Below, piece by piece: positions 16,944 through 25,694 of a stretch of DNA of 64,000 nucleotides. The DNA is from Alphaproteobacteria bacterium (GTDB lineage: Bacteria > Pseudomonadota > Alphaproteobacteria > Ferrovibrionales > Ferrovibrionaceae). The stretch lies in assembly GCA_017307375.1 (NCBI GenBank), contig JAFKFH010000009.1, forward strand, positions 1-64,000, in the 5' to 3' direction. The first letter of the stretch is position 1, and each line of letters starts with the position of its first letter. The translations under genes and the position numbers were made by a program. The notes beneath the pieces were generated by a model, which had not been told where the DNA came from, did not search any database, and worked only from the letters and a program-made list of their open reading frames with translations.

Positions 16944-18647
16944 TCAGCCGTTGCGCTGCTCGAGCAGGCGGCGGGCGATGACCTGGGCCTGGATCTCGGC
17001 CGCCCCCTCGAAGATATTGAGGATGCGGGCGTCGCACAGCACCCGGCTGATCTGATACTCCTCGGCATAGCCGTTGCCGCCGTGGATCTGCAGTGCATTG
17101 TCGGCGTTCGACCAGGCGATGCGGGCGGCCAGCAGCTTGGCCATGCCGGCCTCGAGGTCGCAGCGCCGGCCGGCATCCTTCTCGCGGGCGGCAAAATGGC
17201 TGAGCTGACGGGCCATCATCACCTCGACCGCGGCCAGCGCCAGCTTGCCGTGGACCCGCGGGAACGAGAAGATCGGCTTCTGGAACTGGACGCGGTCCAT
17301 CGCGTAGGCCAGGCCGAGCTCGAGCGCGTTCTGGGCGACGCCCAGCGCGCGGGCGGCTGTCTGGATGCGCGCGCTCTCGAAGGTTTCCATCAGCTGCTTG
17401 AAGCCCTGGCCCTCGGCCCCGCCGAGCAGATTGGCCGCAGGGACCTCGAAACCGTCGAAGCCGATCTCGTATTCCTTCATCCCGCGATAGCCGAGCACCT
17501 TGATCTCGCCGCCGGACATGCCGGGGGTCGGGAACGGGTTTTCGCCGGTACCGCGCGACTTGGGCGCCAGCAGCATCGACAGGCCCTTGTAGCCGGGCTG
17601 CGCCGGATCGGTGCGCGCCAGCAGCGTCATCAGGTCGGCGCGCGCCGCGTGGGTGATCCAGGTCTTGTTGCCCGTCACCTTGTAGACGTCGCCCTCGCGG
17701 ATCGCGCGGGTCCGCAGCGAGCCGAGATCGGACCCGGTATTGGGCTCGGTGAACACGGCGGTCGGCAGGATCTCGCCCGAGGCGATCTTGGGCAGCCACG
17801 TCGCCTTCTGCTCGGGCGTGCCGTTCCTGAGGATCAGCTCGCAGGCGATCTCGGCCCGGGTGCCGAGCGAACCGACGCCGATATAGGCGCGGCTCAGTTC
17901 CTCCGAGACCACGCACATCGCGGTCTTGCCCATGCCGTGGCCGCCGAATTCCTCCGGGATGGTCAGGCCGAACACACCCAGCTCGGCCATCTCGGCATAA
18001 ACCTCGAGCGGGATCAGCTCGTCGCGGACATGCCAGCCGTGGGCATGGGGGATGACCTTGGCCTCGGCGAATTTGCGGAAGGTGTCGCGCACCATGCCGA
18101 GGGTCTCGTCGAGGCCGTGATCGCCGAAATGGCCGGTCGCGCGGCCTTCGGCGAGATGCCGCGCTATGGCGCCCCGCACCGCCGGGGTATTGCCGATCGC
18201 GATCAGCCTCGCCACCGCCGTGTCGCCGAGATAGGCGGCGACCGGTTCCGCCCCGATGCCGAGGTCGGCGGGGCGCACGATCTCGGACTGGCTCATCGCT
18301 AGGCCGTGGCCGAGCTGGGCGAGATATTCGCCGAAGCCGCAGCGCAGGATCAGCGTCTCGAGCTCGGTCAGCCGGCCTTCGTCCTTCAGCGCGCGGGCCC
18401 AGGCCAGCGTCTGGCGCAACGTCTCGACATAGGTGGCGGCCCAGGCCAGGCCGTGGGCAGCCGACTGCTCCTGTTCCAGGATGCGGGCATCGATCGCGCC
18501 GTCACGGCCACGCACCAGCTCGGCGACCGAGGCGGTGGCCGCGGCCAGCAGACGATCGGCACCGGCAAGGGCCTGGTCGGCCAGGGTGAACAGTTCTACT
18601 GCGTCCAGCGCATCCGGGGCGGCGGCAATCGGCGCGTGCATGCTCAT
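16944..18647 (-). CDS. mcd: Methylsuccinyl-CoA dehydrogenase
   Basis: A 567-residue acyl-CoA dehydrogenase family flavoprotein. Residues from about 190 on carry the usual domains (FGLTIPEEFGGHGMGKTAMC, FTEPNTGSDLGSLRTRA, and the C-terminal NALQIHGGNGYAEEYQISR); the catalytic glutamate is in ILNIFEGAAEIQ. An extra N-terminal domain of about 170 residues distinguishes it from ordinary 380-residue acyl-CoA dehydrogenases and matches methylsuccinyl-CoA dehydrogenase, which oxidises (2S)-methylsuccinyl-CoA to mesaconyl-CoA in the ethylmalonyl-CoA pathway. Crotonyl-CoA carboxylase/reductase and ethylmalonyl-CoA mutase are immediately upstream. Start ATG 18647 has GAAGAGA before it; a terminator separates it from ccr. 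Confidence 0.92.
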   Translation of the reverse strand: MSMHAPIAAAPDALDAVELFTLADQALAGADRLLAAATASVAELVRGRDGAIDARILEQEQSAAHGLAWAATYVETLRQTLAWARALKDEGRLTELETLILRCGFGEYLAQLGHGLAMSQSEIVRPADLGIGAEPVAAYLGDTAVARLIAIGNTPAVRGAIARHLAEGRATGHFGDHGLDETLGMVRDTFRKFAEAKVIPHAHGWHVRDELIPLEVYAEMAELGVFGLTIPEEFGGHGMGKTAMCVVSEELSRAYIGVGSLGTRAEIACELILRNGTPEQKATWLPKIASGEILPTAVFTEPNTGSDLGSLRTRAIREGDVYKVTGNKTWITHAARADLMTLLARTDPAQPGYKGLSMLLAPKSRGTGENPFPTPGMSGGEIKVLGYRGMKEYEIGFDGFEVPAANLLGGAEGQGFKQLMETFESARIQTAARALGVAQNALELGLAYAMDRVQFQKPIFSFPRVHGKLALAAVEVMMARQLSHFAAREKDAGRRCDLEAGMAKLLAARIAWSNADNALQIHGGNGYAEEYQISRVLCDARILNIFEGAAEIQAQVIARRLLEQRNG

Positions 18648-18684
18648 CGCGATATCTCTTCAGGCTTAATGAAGTGCAGGCATG

Positions 18685-18716
18685 AAAAACCCCGGCCGAG
18701 ACGGGCTCGGCCGGGG
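18685..18716 (-). terminator. Rho-independent terminator after ccr
   Basis: Read on the minus strand, an 11-bp perfect GC stem (CCCCGGCCGAG / CTCGGCCGGGG) with a five-base loop is followed by TTTTT. It lies 11 bases past the ccr stop and 38 bases before the mcd start, so mcd must have its own promoter or depend on read-through. Confidence 0.88.
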
Positions 18717-18726
18717 CAAGGCCGGA

Positions 18727-20070
18727 TCAGCCCCGGTTCTGCTCGATGACGTCTTCGAGCGTGCGGGCACCGGGGAACTTGGAATTGACCAGCACGGCCA
18801 TGTTGCCGGGCTTGTGCTGGTTCTTCCACATCTTGGTATGGGCGCGCGGAATCTCGTCCCAGGAGAAGACTTCGGACATGCAGGGATCGATACGCCGCTC
18901 GATCACCAGCTGGTTGGCCTGGCTGGCCTGCAGCAGATTGGCGAAATGGCTGCCCTGGATGCGCTTCTGGCGCATCCACACGAAGCGCGCATCCATCGTC
19001 AGGTTGTAGCCGGTGGTGCCGGCGCAGAACACGACCATGCCGCCGCGCTTCACGACGAAGCAGGAGACCGGGAAAGTCTGCTCGCCGGGATGTTCGAAGA
19101 CGATGTCGACGTCGTTGCCCTTGCCGGTGACGTCCCAGATCGCCTTGCCGAACTCGCGGCACTTCTTCATGTAGTCGCCGTAGACCGCGGCGTCCTGGAC
19201 CGGGGGAAGCTGGCCCCAGCAATTGAACTTGTTGCGGTTGATGACGCCCTTGGCGCCGAGGCTCATGACAAAATCGGTCTTGGTCTCGTCGGAGATGACA
19301 CCGATCGCGTTGGCACCGGCGGTCGCGATCAGCTGGATCGCCATCGAGCCGAGGCCGCCGGCGGCCCCCCAGACCAGCACGTTCTGGCCGGGACGCAGGA
19401 TATGCGGGCGATGGCCGAACAGCATGCGGTAGGCGGTGGCGAGCGTCAGGGTGTAGCAGGCGCTCTCTTCCCAGGTCAGGTGCAGCGGCCGCTTCATCAG
19501 CTGGCGGCCCTGGACGCGGCAGAACTGCGCGAACGAGCCGTCCGGGGTTTCGTAGCCCCAGATGCGCTGCGACGACGAATTCATCGGGTCGCCGCCGTTG
19601 CATTCCTCGTCGTCGCCGTCATCCTGGTTGCAGTGGACGACAACCTCGTCGCCGACCTTCCAGCGCTTCACGCGGCTGCCCACCGCCCAGATGATGCCCG
19701 AGGCGTCGGAGCCGGCGATGTGGAAAGGCGCCTTGTGCACGTCGAACGGCGAGATCGGAATCCCCAGGCCGGCCCAGATGCCGTTGTAGTTGACACCGGC
19801 CGCCATCACCAGGACCAGCACCTCGTCCGGATCCAGCGTCGGGGTCGCCACGACCTCGTGCTGCATCGACTGTTCGGGCGGACCATGGCGGTCGCGGCGG
19901 ATGACCCAGGCATGCATCTGCTTGGGCACATGACCCAGCGGCGGAATCTCGCCGATGTCGTAGAGATCCTTCAGGATGGTGTCGGGCCCGGCCGACGCCG
20001 CCGGCTCGGACAGGGCGGTTGCTGCGGCGGGACGCAGCGGGGTAACGGTCGCGGTTTCGCTTTGTGCCAT
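18727..20070 (-). CDS. ccr: Crotonyl-CoA carboxylase/reductase
   Basis: A 447-residue MDR-family enzyme that reductively carboxylates crotonyl-CoA with NADPH and CO2 to ethylmalonyl-CoA, the key step of the ethylmalonyl-CoA pathway. The family N-terminus ILKDLYDIGEIPPLGHVPKQ, the GVNYNGIWAGLGIPISPFD segment, the nucleotide-binding GAAGGLGSMAIQL and the CO2-pocket region NRNKFNCWGQLP and FEHPGEQTFPVS are all present. ATG 20070 follows AGGAGAGAG; 32 further in-frame codons upstream (to 20166) have no family similarity. It is divergent from ecm and ends in its own terminator. Confidence 0.97.
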   Translation of the reverse strand: MAQSETATVTPLRPAAATALSEPAASAGPDTILKDLYDIGEIPPLGHVPKQMHAWVIRRDRHGPPEQSMQHEVVATPTLDPDEVLVLVMAAGVNYNGIWAGLGIPISPFDVHKAPFHIAGSDASGIIWAVGSRVKRWKVGDEVVVHCNQDDGDDEECNGGDPMNSSSQRIWGYETPDGSFAQFCRVQGRQLMKRPLHLTWEESACYTLTLATAYRMLFGHRPHILRPGQNVLVWGAAGGLGSMAIQLIATAGANAIGVISDETKTDFVMSLGAKGVINRNKFNCWGQLPPVQDAAVYGDYMKKCREFGKAIWDVTGKGNDVDIVFEHPGEQTFPVSCFVVKRGGMVVFCAGTTGYNLTMDARFVWMRQKRIQGSHFANLLQASQANQLVIERRIDPCMSEVFSWDEIPRAHTKMWKNQHKPGNMAVLVNSKFPGARTLEDVIEQNRG

Positions 20071-20365
20071 CACTCTCTCCTCGGCCACTCCTGACGAAGG
20101 CCCGCGGACTGGCTGGCGGGCCATGCAGATCCCTGGTTGTCGCCTCCGCCGGCGGCGTTGGTTCACCGCACGACCCGGCAGTTCTTTACGCTACGCGTCT
20201 TGCCACGACCGTGAAGTGGCGCCACGATCGATCCTGACGATGATCCGACGGCTTCTTCGCGGCTGCAAGAAAGTTTTGCAGCGCAGCGATGGTTAGTATA
20301 TTTCTAACCCCACTGGCAAGACGAAATTTTTGGTCGACAATCACCCGATAGGACGGAACTTTGTT
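20071..20365. promoter_or_regulatory. ccr-ecm divergent control region with several dyads
   Basis: This 295-bp gap separates the divergent ccr and ecm starts and contains no credible gene. Dyads seen: GTGGCGCCAC (20216-20225), GCTGCAA-N7-TTGCAGC (20262-20282) and GGTTAG-N7-CTAACC (20291-20309), the last in the only AT-rich stretch. The middle one contains TGCAA half-sites reminiscent of TTTGCAAA elements bound by short-chain acyl-CoA regulators, but it does not match them exactly. They are candidate operators for co-regulating the two genes. Confidence 0.5.
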
Positions 20366-22384
20366 ATGAACCGCCCCAATCCGCCACAGAACAGTAACGG
20401 AAGCCTTCGCGAACGCGACAAGCCCTGGCTGTTCCGCACCTATTCGGGCCACTCCTCGGCCAAGGCTTCGAACGCGCTCTATCGCACCAACCTCAAGCGC
20501 GGCCAGACCGGCCTTTCCGTCGCCTTCGACCTGCCGACCCAGACCGGTTACGACAGCGACCATGTCCTGGCCCGCGGCGAGGTCGGCAAGGTCGGCGTGC
20601 CGATCAGCCATCTCGGCGACATGCGCACGCTGTTCGACGAGATCCCGCTCGGCCAGATGAACACCTCGATGACGATCAACGCGACGGCGCCCTGGCTCCT
20701 GTCGCTCTATATCGCCACGGCCGAGGAACAGGGCGTCGATCGCGCGGTCCTGCAGGGCACGACGCAGAACGACATCATCAAGGAGTACCTATCGCGCGGC
20801 ACCCATATCTTCCCGCCGGGCCCCAGCCTGAAACTGACCACCGACGTGATCAGTTTCACCTACCGCGAAATTCCGAAGTGGAACCCGGTGAACATCTGTT
20901 CCTATCACCTGCAGGAAGCCGGCGCGACGCCCGTCCAGGAACTGGCCTTCGCCCTGGCCAATTCGATCGCCGTGCTCGATGCGGTGAAGGCTTCGGGCCA
21001 GGTTCCCGCGGCCGAGTTCGGCCAGGTGGTCGGACGCATCTCGTTCTTCGTCAATGCCGGCATCCGCTTCCTGACCGAAGTGTGCAAGATGCGCGCCTTC
21101 GCCGAGATGTGGGAAGAGCTCTGCCACAACCGCTACGGCATCACCGATCCCAAGCAGACGCTGTTCCGCTATGGCGTGCAGGTCAACAGCCTGGGACTGA
21201 CCGAGCAGCAGCCCGAGAACAACGTCTACCGCATCCTGATCGAGATGCTGGCGGTGACCCTGTCCAAGCGCGCGCGGGCCAGGGCGGTGCAATTGCCGGC
21301 GTGGAACGAGGCGCTGGGCCTGCCGCGGCCGTTCGACCAGCAATGGTCGCTGCGGCTGCAGCAGATCGTCGCCTATGAAACCGACCTGCTGGAATTCGAC
21401 GACATCTTCGACGGCAACCCGGCGATCGCGGCCAAGGTCGCCGAGCTGCGCGCTGGTGCGGAGGCCGAACTGGCGCGCATCGCCGCGATGGGCGGGGCGG
21501 TCGCGGCGGTCGAATCGGGCTACATGAAGGAATCGCTTGTCGAATCGAATGCCCGCCGGCTGCGCGACATCGAGGCCGGCACGATGACCGTGGTCGGCGT
21601 CAACAAATTCACCGAGAGCGCGCCGTCGCCGCTGACCGCTTCCGACGACGGCGGCATCCTGGTGGTCGACGAGAAGGCCGAGGCCGAGCAGATCGAGCGG
21701 CTGCAGGCCTGGCGCGCCGAGCGTGACGGCACGCGGGTCGAGGCGGCACTGAAGGACCTGCGCGAGGCGGCGCAGGAAGGCCGCAACCTGATGCCGGTCT
21801 CGATCGCGGCGGCCAAGGCCGGCGTCACCACCGGCGAATGGGCCGAGACGCTGCGCCGGGTCTATGGCGAGTATCGCGCCCCCACCGGCATCGCCGGTGC
21901 CGCCGTCGCCGCCGACGGGCCGGAGATGACCGCGCTGCGTGCCCAGGCGGGCGAGGTCGCCAAGCGCCTCGGCCGTCCGGTCAAGCTGCTGATCGGCAAA
22001 CCCGGCCTGGACGGCCATTCGAACGGGGCCGAGCAGATCGCGGTCAAGGCGCGCGATTGTGGCATGGAAGTCGTCTATGAAGGCATCCGCCTGACGCCCG
22101 AGCAGATCGTCAACGCGGCGCTGGAAGAAGGCGTCCACCTGGTCGGGCTGTCGATCCTGTCGGGCAGCCATGTGCCGCTGGCGACCGAGGTGATCGAGCG
22201 CATGAACAAGGCCGGGCTGAGCGACATCCCCGTCATCGTCGGCGGCATCATCCCGCCGGAGGATGCCAAGCGGCTGAAGGCCGGGGGCATCACCGCGGTC
22301 TATACCCCGAAGGACTACGACTTGTCGGCGATCATGAAGGACATCCTGGGGCTGATCGATACCCGTTTCGGCGAAGCCGCCTAG
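20366..22384 (+). CDS. ecm: Ethylmalonyl-CoA mutase
   Basis: A 672-residue coenzyme-B12-dependent mutase converting ethylmalonyl-CoA to methylsuccinyl-CoA. The N-terminal catalytic barrel begins near KPWLFRTYSGHSSAKASN and GQTGLSVAFDLPTQTG; the C-terminal cobalamin domain has the base-off motif D549-x-H551-x-x-G554 within GKPGLDGHSNGAE. The length and the RDKPWLFRTYSGH/ASNALYRTNL opening distinguish Ecm from the longer methylmalonyl-CoA mutase. ATG 20366 has AGGACGGA upstream at good spacing; an in-frame ATG at 20330 lacks it. It is divergent from ccr, and its stop overlaps the convergent secreted-protein gene by four bases (CTAG). Confidence 0.96.
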   Translation: MNRPNPPQNSNGSLRERDKPWLFRTYSGHSSAKASNALYRTNLKRGQTGLSVAFDLPTQTGYDSDHVLARGEVGKVGVPISHLGDMRTLFDEIPLGQMNTSMTINATAPWLLSLYIATAEEQGVDRAVLQGTTQNDIIKEYLSRGTHIFPPGPSLKLTTDVISFTYREIPKWNPVNICSYHLQEAGATPVQELAFALANSIAVLDAVKASGQVPAAEFGQVVGRISFFVNAGIRFLTEVCKMRAFAEMWEELCHNRYGITDPKQTLFRYGVQVNSLGLTEQQPENNVYRILIEMLAVTLSKRARARAVQLPAWNEALGLPRPFDQQWSLRLQQIVAYETDLLEFDDIFDGNPAIAAKVAELRAGAEAELARIAAMGGAVAAVESGYMKESLVESNARRLRDIEAGTMTVVGVNKFTESAPSPLTASDDGGILVVDEKAEAEQIERLQAWRAERDGTRVEAALKDLREAAQEGRNLMPVSIAAAKAGVTTGEWAETLRRVYGEYRAPTGIAGAAVAADGPEMTALRAQAGEVAKRLGRPVKLLIGKPGLDGHSNGAEQIAVKARDCGMEVVYEGIRLTPEQIVNAALEEGVHLVGLSILSGSHVPLATEVIERMNKAGLSDIPVIVGGIIPPEDAKRLKAGGITAVYTPKDYDLSAIMKDILGLIDTRFGEAA

Positions 22385-22881
22385 GGTCTTTCCACCCGGT
22401 ACCAGATGTCACGCCGGTAGCCGCGGCGGTCGACCTCGCCGTTAGCCTTGCCGCGCACCGCCTTGCCATCGCGGCAGGACCAGTCGAACAGCGTTTCGTG
22501 CCCGGCCGCGAAGGCGGGCACGAAATCGCTGTTCGGGTTGTCGCGGCACCAGTTTTCGGCACCGGGATTGCGTTCCGAGCGGTCGGCTTTGGCCGCGCAG
22601 GGCAGGTTCGCCCCGACCGAGCAGACCCAGACCGCCTTGTCCATGCAGCGCCAGTAGAGACCGGCCGGCGGCAATTGCGCGTCGGCGGGCAGACCCATGG
22701 CCTGCGGGATCAACGGCAGCAGCGCCGCCGGCACCGGGTTCGGCCGGAAACCGCCCGACGGCCGGTCGACCGTGCCCTTCGCGGCGCAGTAGGCGAAGGG
22801 ATCCTTGTCCTGGCCGGGCGGCGCGGCCAGCGCCGGGGCAGCAAGGCAGCATGTCAGGAGCAACGCTGCGGGAATTTTCAT
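22381..22881 (-). CDS. Secreted cysteine-rich protein of unknown function
   Basis: A 166-residue protein with a clear Sec signal peptide (MKIPAALLLTCCLAAPALA, cleavage about residue 19). The mature part contains six cysteines (in FAYCAAK, YWRCMDK, VWVCSVG, LPCAAK, NWCRDN, WSCRDG), an even number that suggests three disulfides in the periplasm or outside. I do not recognise the family. ATG 22881 follows GAGGTG. It is convergent with ecm and eight bases downstream of the DUF429 gene, so it may be the last gene of that short operon, though no functional link is evident. Confidence 0.75.
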   Translation of the reverse strand: MKIPAALLLTCCLAAPALAAPPGQDKDPFAYCAAKGTVDRPSGGFRPNPVPAALLPLIPQAMGLPADAQLPPAGLYWRCMDKAVWVCSVGANLPCAAKADRSERNPGAENWCRDNPNSDFVPAFAAGHETLFDWSCRDGKAVRGKANGEVDRRGYRRDIWYRVERP

Positions 22882-22889
22882 CTCACACC

Positions 22890-23582
22890 TCAGCACCAGA
22901 TCGCGATCGGCAGGCCATGGGCATCGCGGGGCGGCTGGCCCGGATAGGATACCGCCTCGCCACGATACAGTCGACGCGCGGCGATCGCACAGGCCAGTGC
23001 GTCCAGGACATCATCGACGGCCGCGCCGCGCGGCACCGGGCCATCCACCGCTAAGCCGGCGAGGCCGAGCAGGCTGCGCCGAGCGAGAGCGCCTGCTGCC
23101 GTCTTCTTCTTCGGCGGGGGCAACCCGCCGTTCAGCCGGCAGAAGGTCAGTTCCGGGTGGCTCTCGAAGACACGGGCGGCTGCCGCCGGATCGGCCCGAA
23201 GCGCCGCATCGACCTCGCGGATGCGCGGCATGATGTTGAACAACTGCCGCGACAGCGCCCGGGGCGGGTCGGAGGTTGCTCGCGCGATCCGGCACGCCTC
23301 GGCATAGTCGTCCGCCTCGACGGCGGCACGCGACGGCACCGAGAACACCGACGATGAACGGCCGGGCAGCAGGCGCCGCACCAGCCGTTCCGGCCCGCGT
23401 CCGCCGGGCCCGGCGCGTTCCGGCAGGCCGATCGGCATGTCCACCGCGACGATGGCCGGTCCCCCGGCGAGACTGTCGGCAAAGCGCGGGACGACACAGA
23501 TCTGCACCTCGGATCCTTCCGGGCGGACCAGCGCCAGGACCCAGCCGGCGCGACAGCCGTCGACGCCGGCAAGCCAGGTCAC
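22890..23582 (-). CDS. DUF429 family protein (predicted RNase H-like nuclease)
   Basis: A 230-residue DUF429 protein. The hallmarks are the N-terminal GVDGCRAGWVLALV and VAVDMPIGLPE, whose aspartates are thought to form a metal-binding RNase-H-like active site, followed by SHPELTFCRLNGG and a C-terminal DDVLDALACAIAARR helix. The best start is GTG 23582, 31 bases after the stop of the upstream PLP-enzyme gene; the open frame continues to 23804 but those codons lie inside that gene. Family function is not established; it is often annotated as a predicted nuclease. Confidence 0.8.
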   Translation of the reverse strand: MTWLAGVDGCRAGWVLALVRPEGSEVQICVVPRFADSLAGGPAIVAVDMPIGLPERAGPGGRGPERLVRRLLPGRSSSVFSVPSRAAVEADDYAEACRIARATSDPPRALSRQLFNIMPRIREVDAALRADPAAAARVFESHPELTFCRLNGGLPPPKKKTAAGALARRSLLGLAGLAVDGPVPRGAAVDDVLDALACAIAARRLYRGEAVSYPGQPPRDAHGLPIAIWC

Positions 23583-23613
23583 GGCTGTTTCGCCGGCATG
23601 CTGGCGAAGGCGT

Positions 23614-24741
23614 TCACCATCCGCGGAAGCGCGGCCATTCGGCGCGCACACCGTCCGCTCCGACGACGTGATAGCGGTCGTGCTGGGCGCCGGTGGCACA
23701 GGCGTGGTTCGGCAGGATGCGCAACAGCGTGCCGATCGGCAGGTCGGGCAGCGCGCCGGCAGTGCCGGGCCGGCGGGCGACGATGCCGTGCTCCTGGTTG
23801 GCATCGACCACGATCAGATCGTCGAGCCGATGGCCGGCGGCATCGCAGACCAGGCCGTAGCCCTGGTCGACCGCCTGTTTGGCCGTGCCGCGGTCGCGCG
23901 ACATCGCCATCCAGCCGGCATCGACGATGATCCAGCCCTTGTCGCGGCGATGGCCGATCACCGTGGTCAGCACCGACAGCGCGACGTCGTCCGGCGTGCA
24001 GACGCCGATGCCGGCCATGACCAGGTCGAAGAAGACGAACACGCCGGCGCGCACCTCCGTCACCCCGGTCAGGTCGCGGGCGAAATGCGCCGTGGGCGTC
24101 GAGCCGACGCTGACCACCGGGCATGTCAGCCCGGCGCCGCGCAGGATCCCGGCCGCCGCCACCGCCCCGGCGCGCTCCTGCTCGGCGCAAGCCTCCAGCG
24201 CCGCGGTGCCTCGCGCGCCGTAGCTGTCGCCGGCATGGGTAAGCACGCCGCGCAGGATCGCGCCGCCGTCGACCAGCGTCTGGCCGACCGCAACGATCGC
24301 CGCAGCATCGTCGGGGCGCAGGCCCGAACGGTGCCCGTCGCAGTCGATCTCGATCAATGCCGGGATCGCCGCCCCGGCCGCCGCGACCGCCTGTGCCTGC
24401 TCGACCGAATCGAGCACGACGGCAAGATCGACCCCCTGCTGCCGCAGCGCTAGCACGCGATCGAGTTTCGACGGCGCGATGCCGACGGCATAGACCAGGT
24501 CGCGGAAGCCACCGGCGGCGAACTCTTCCGCCTCGCGCAGGGTCGAGACCGTCGCCGGTCCCGGGGTTAGGCGGCGGGCGACGTCGAGCGACTTGGCCGT
24601 CTTCAGATGTGGCCGCAAGGCGACTCCGAACGGTTCGAGCCGGCCGCGCAGCCGCGCGATATTGGCCATCATCCGGTCTTCTTCCAGCAGCAGGCAGGGC
24701 GTCGGCAAGGCGGTCAGGTCGGCAGGCATCTTGGCATCCAT
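23614..24741 (-). CDS. D-serine dehydratase-like / D-threonine aldolase family PLP enzyme
   Basis: A 375-residue fold-type III PLP enzyme. The PLP lysine is K47 in LRPHLKTAKS, the barrel continues with IEIDCDGHRSGL and SVGSTPTAHF, and the Zn ligands of the eukaryotic-type D-serine dehydratase/D-threonine aldolase family are H346 and C348 in PNHACAT. It would deaminate or cleave a D-hydroxy-amino acid, such as D-serine, D-threonine or D-3-hydroxyaspartate. It is divergent from an IclR regulator that probably controls it. No other beta-hydroxyaspartate-cycle genes are adjacent, so a role in that cycle is not supported. ATG 24729 is an alternative start. Confidence 0.85.
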   Translation of the reverse strand: MDAKMPADLTALPTPCLLLEEDRMMANIARLRGRLEPFGVALRPHLKTAKSLDVARRLTPGPATVSTLREAEEFAAGGFRDLVYAVGIAPSKLDRVLALRQQGVDLAVVLDSVEQAQAVAAAGAAIPALIEIDCDGHRSGLRPDDAAAIVAVGQTLVDGGAILRGVLTHAGDSYGARGTAALEACAEQERAGAVAAAGILRGAGLTCPVVSVGSTPTAHFARDLTGVTEVRAGVFVFFDLVMAGIGVCTPDDVALSVLTTVIGHRRDKGWIIVDAGWMAMSRDRGTAKQAVDQGYGLVCDAAGHRLDDLIVVDANQEHGIVARRPGTAGALPDLPIGTLLRILPNHACATGAQHDRYHVVGADGVRAEWPRFRGW

Positions 24742-24784
24742 GTCGTTGGCCGGGCGCGATCAAACCGCGCCGCCGCGACGCTGG

Positions 24785-24800
24785 CAAGCCCGCAGGCTTG
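24785..24800. promoter_or_regulatory. Candidate IclR operator (CAAGCC-N4-GGCTTG)
   Basis: A perfect inverted repeat with 6-base arms and a CGCA spacer in the gap between the divergent PLP-enzyme (24741) and IclR (24843) starts. The central position between divergent promoters fits an IclR autoregulatory site. It is short, so chance is possible. Confidence 0.4.
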
Positions 24801-24842
24801 ACGGGCTGACGACTTCGTGGCTGAAAGGCGGGATGATGACAG

Positions 24843-25694
24843 ATGCCGATCACGCTGCGCCTCCGAAGCCCGGGCCGTCACGGCCGGTCGCGCACTGACA
24901 TGGCCGCCAAACGCCCGAGGCGGGCCAAGGCCGCCCCGGTCCGCGGCGGTCAGGTCCAGTCGCTGACCCGGGCGCTGGCCATCCTCGGCGCGGTTGCCGA
25001 AAGCCATGAAGGCATGGCCCTGACCGACATCGCCGAGGTCGTCGGCCTGGCGCCGTCGACCACCCATCGCCTGCTGACGACGCTGGAGGCCGAGCGCTTC
25101 ATGCGTTTCGATGCCCAGGCACGGCTGTGGCAGATCGGCATCCGCGCCTTCACGGTCGGCAATGCCTTCGCCCGCACCCGCGACATCGTCGCCATCGCGC
25201 GGCCGGCGATGCGGCGGCTGATGGAAGAGTCGGGCGAGACGGTGAACCTCTATGTCGAGGAAGACGGCGAGGCGATCTGCATGGGCCAGGTCGAATCGCG
25301 GCAGATGATGCGCGCCATCGCCCGGCCGGGCGGCCGGGTCAAGCTGCACTGTTCGGGCGCCGGCAAGGCGATGCTGGCCCATATGCGCGATGACGAGCTG
25401 AGCCGGATCCTGCAGGCGCACGGCCTGACACGGATTACCGACAAGACGCTGGATACGCCGCGGCGGCTGCGCGCCGATCTCAAGATCGTTCGCGAACGGG
25501 GCTATGCGATCGACGACGAGGAGCACGAGGTCGGCTTGCGTTGCATTGCCGCCGCGATCGTCGACGAGCATGGCCGGCCGGTCGCCGCCGTATCGCTGTC
25601 GGGTCCGACCGCCCGCCTGACCGATGCCGAGGTCGCCGGGCTGGGGCCGCTGGTCGCCCGCGCCGCCAGCGCAATCTCCGCAGCCTACGGCTAG
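24843..25694 (+). CDS. IclR family transcriptional regulator
   Basis: A 283-residue IclR regulator. The winged helix spans about residues 35-95 (VQSLTRALAILGAVAES, then IAEVVGLAPSTTHRLLTTLEAE); the effector domain includes GETVNLYVEEDGEAICMGQVES, KLHCSGAGKAMLAHM and the C-terminal EVGLRCIAAAIVDEHG, where the cysteines and acidic residues line the ligand pocket in the family. ATG 24843 has AGGCGGGA before it; an internal ATG at 24900 begins MAAKRPRR and is also possible. It is divergent from the D-serine-dehydratase-like gene, its probable target, and shares a CTAG stop overlap with the convergent AraC gene. Confidence 0.9.
   Translation: MPITLRLRSPGRHGRSRTDMAAKRPRRAKAAPVRGGQVQSLTRALAILGAVAESHEGMALTDIAEVVGLAPSTTHRLLTTLEAERFMRFDAQARLWQIGIRAFTVGNAFARTRDIVAIARPAMRRLMEESGETVNLYVEEDGEAICMGQVESRQMMRAIARPGGRVKLHCSGAGKAMLAHMRDDELSRILQAHGLTRITDKTLDTPRRLRADLKIVRERGYAIDDEEHEVGLRCIAAAIVDEHGRPVAAVSLSGPTARLTDAEVAGLGPLVARAASAISAAYG

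Noticed and set aside
23614-25694. A beta-hydroxyaspartate cycle locus (IclR plus D-3-hydroxyaspartate aldolase-like enzyme)
   Set aside because: The PLP enzyme has the generic RPHLKTAKS lysine motif and there is no aminotransferase, dehydratase or iminosuccinate reductase gene beside it.
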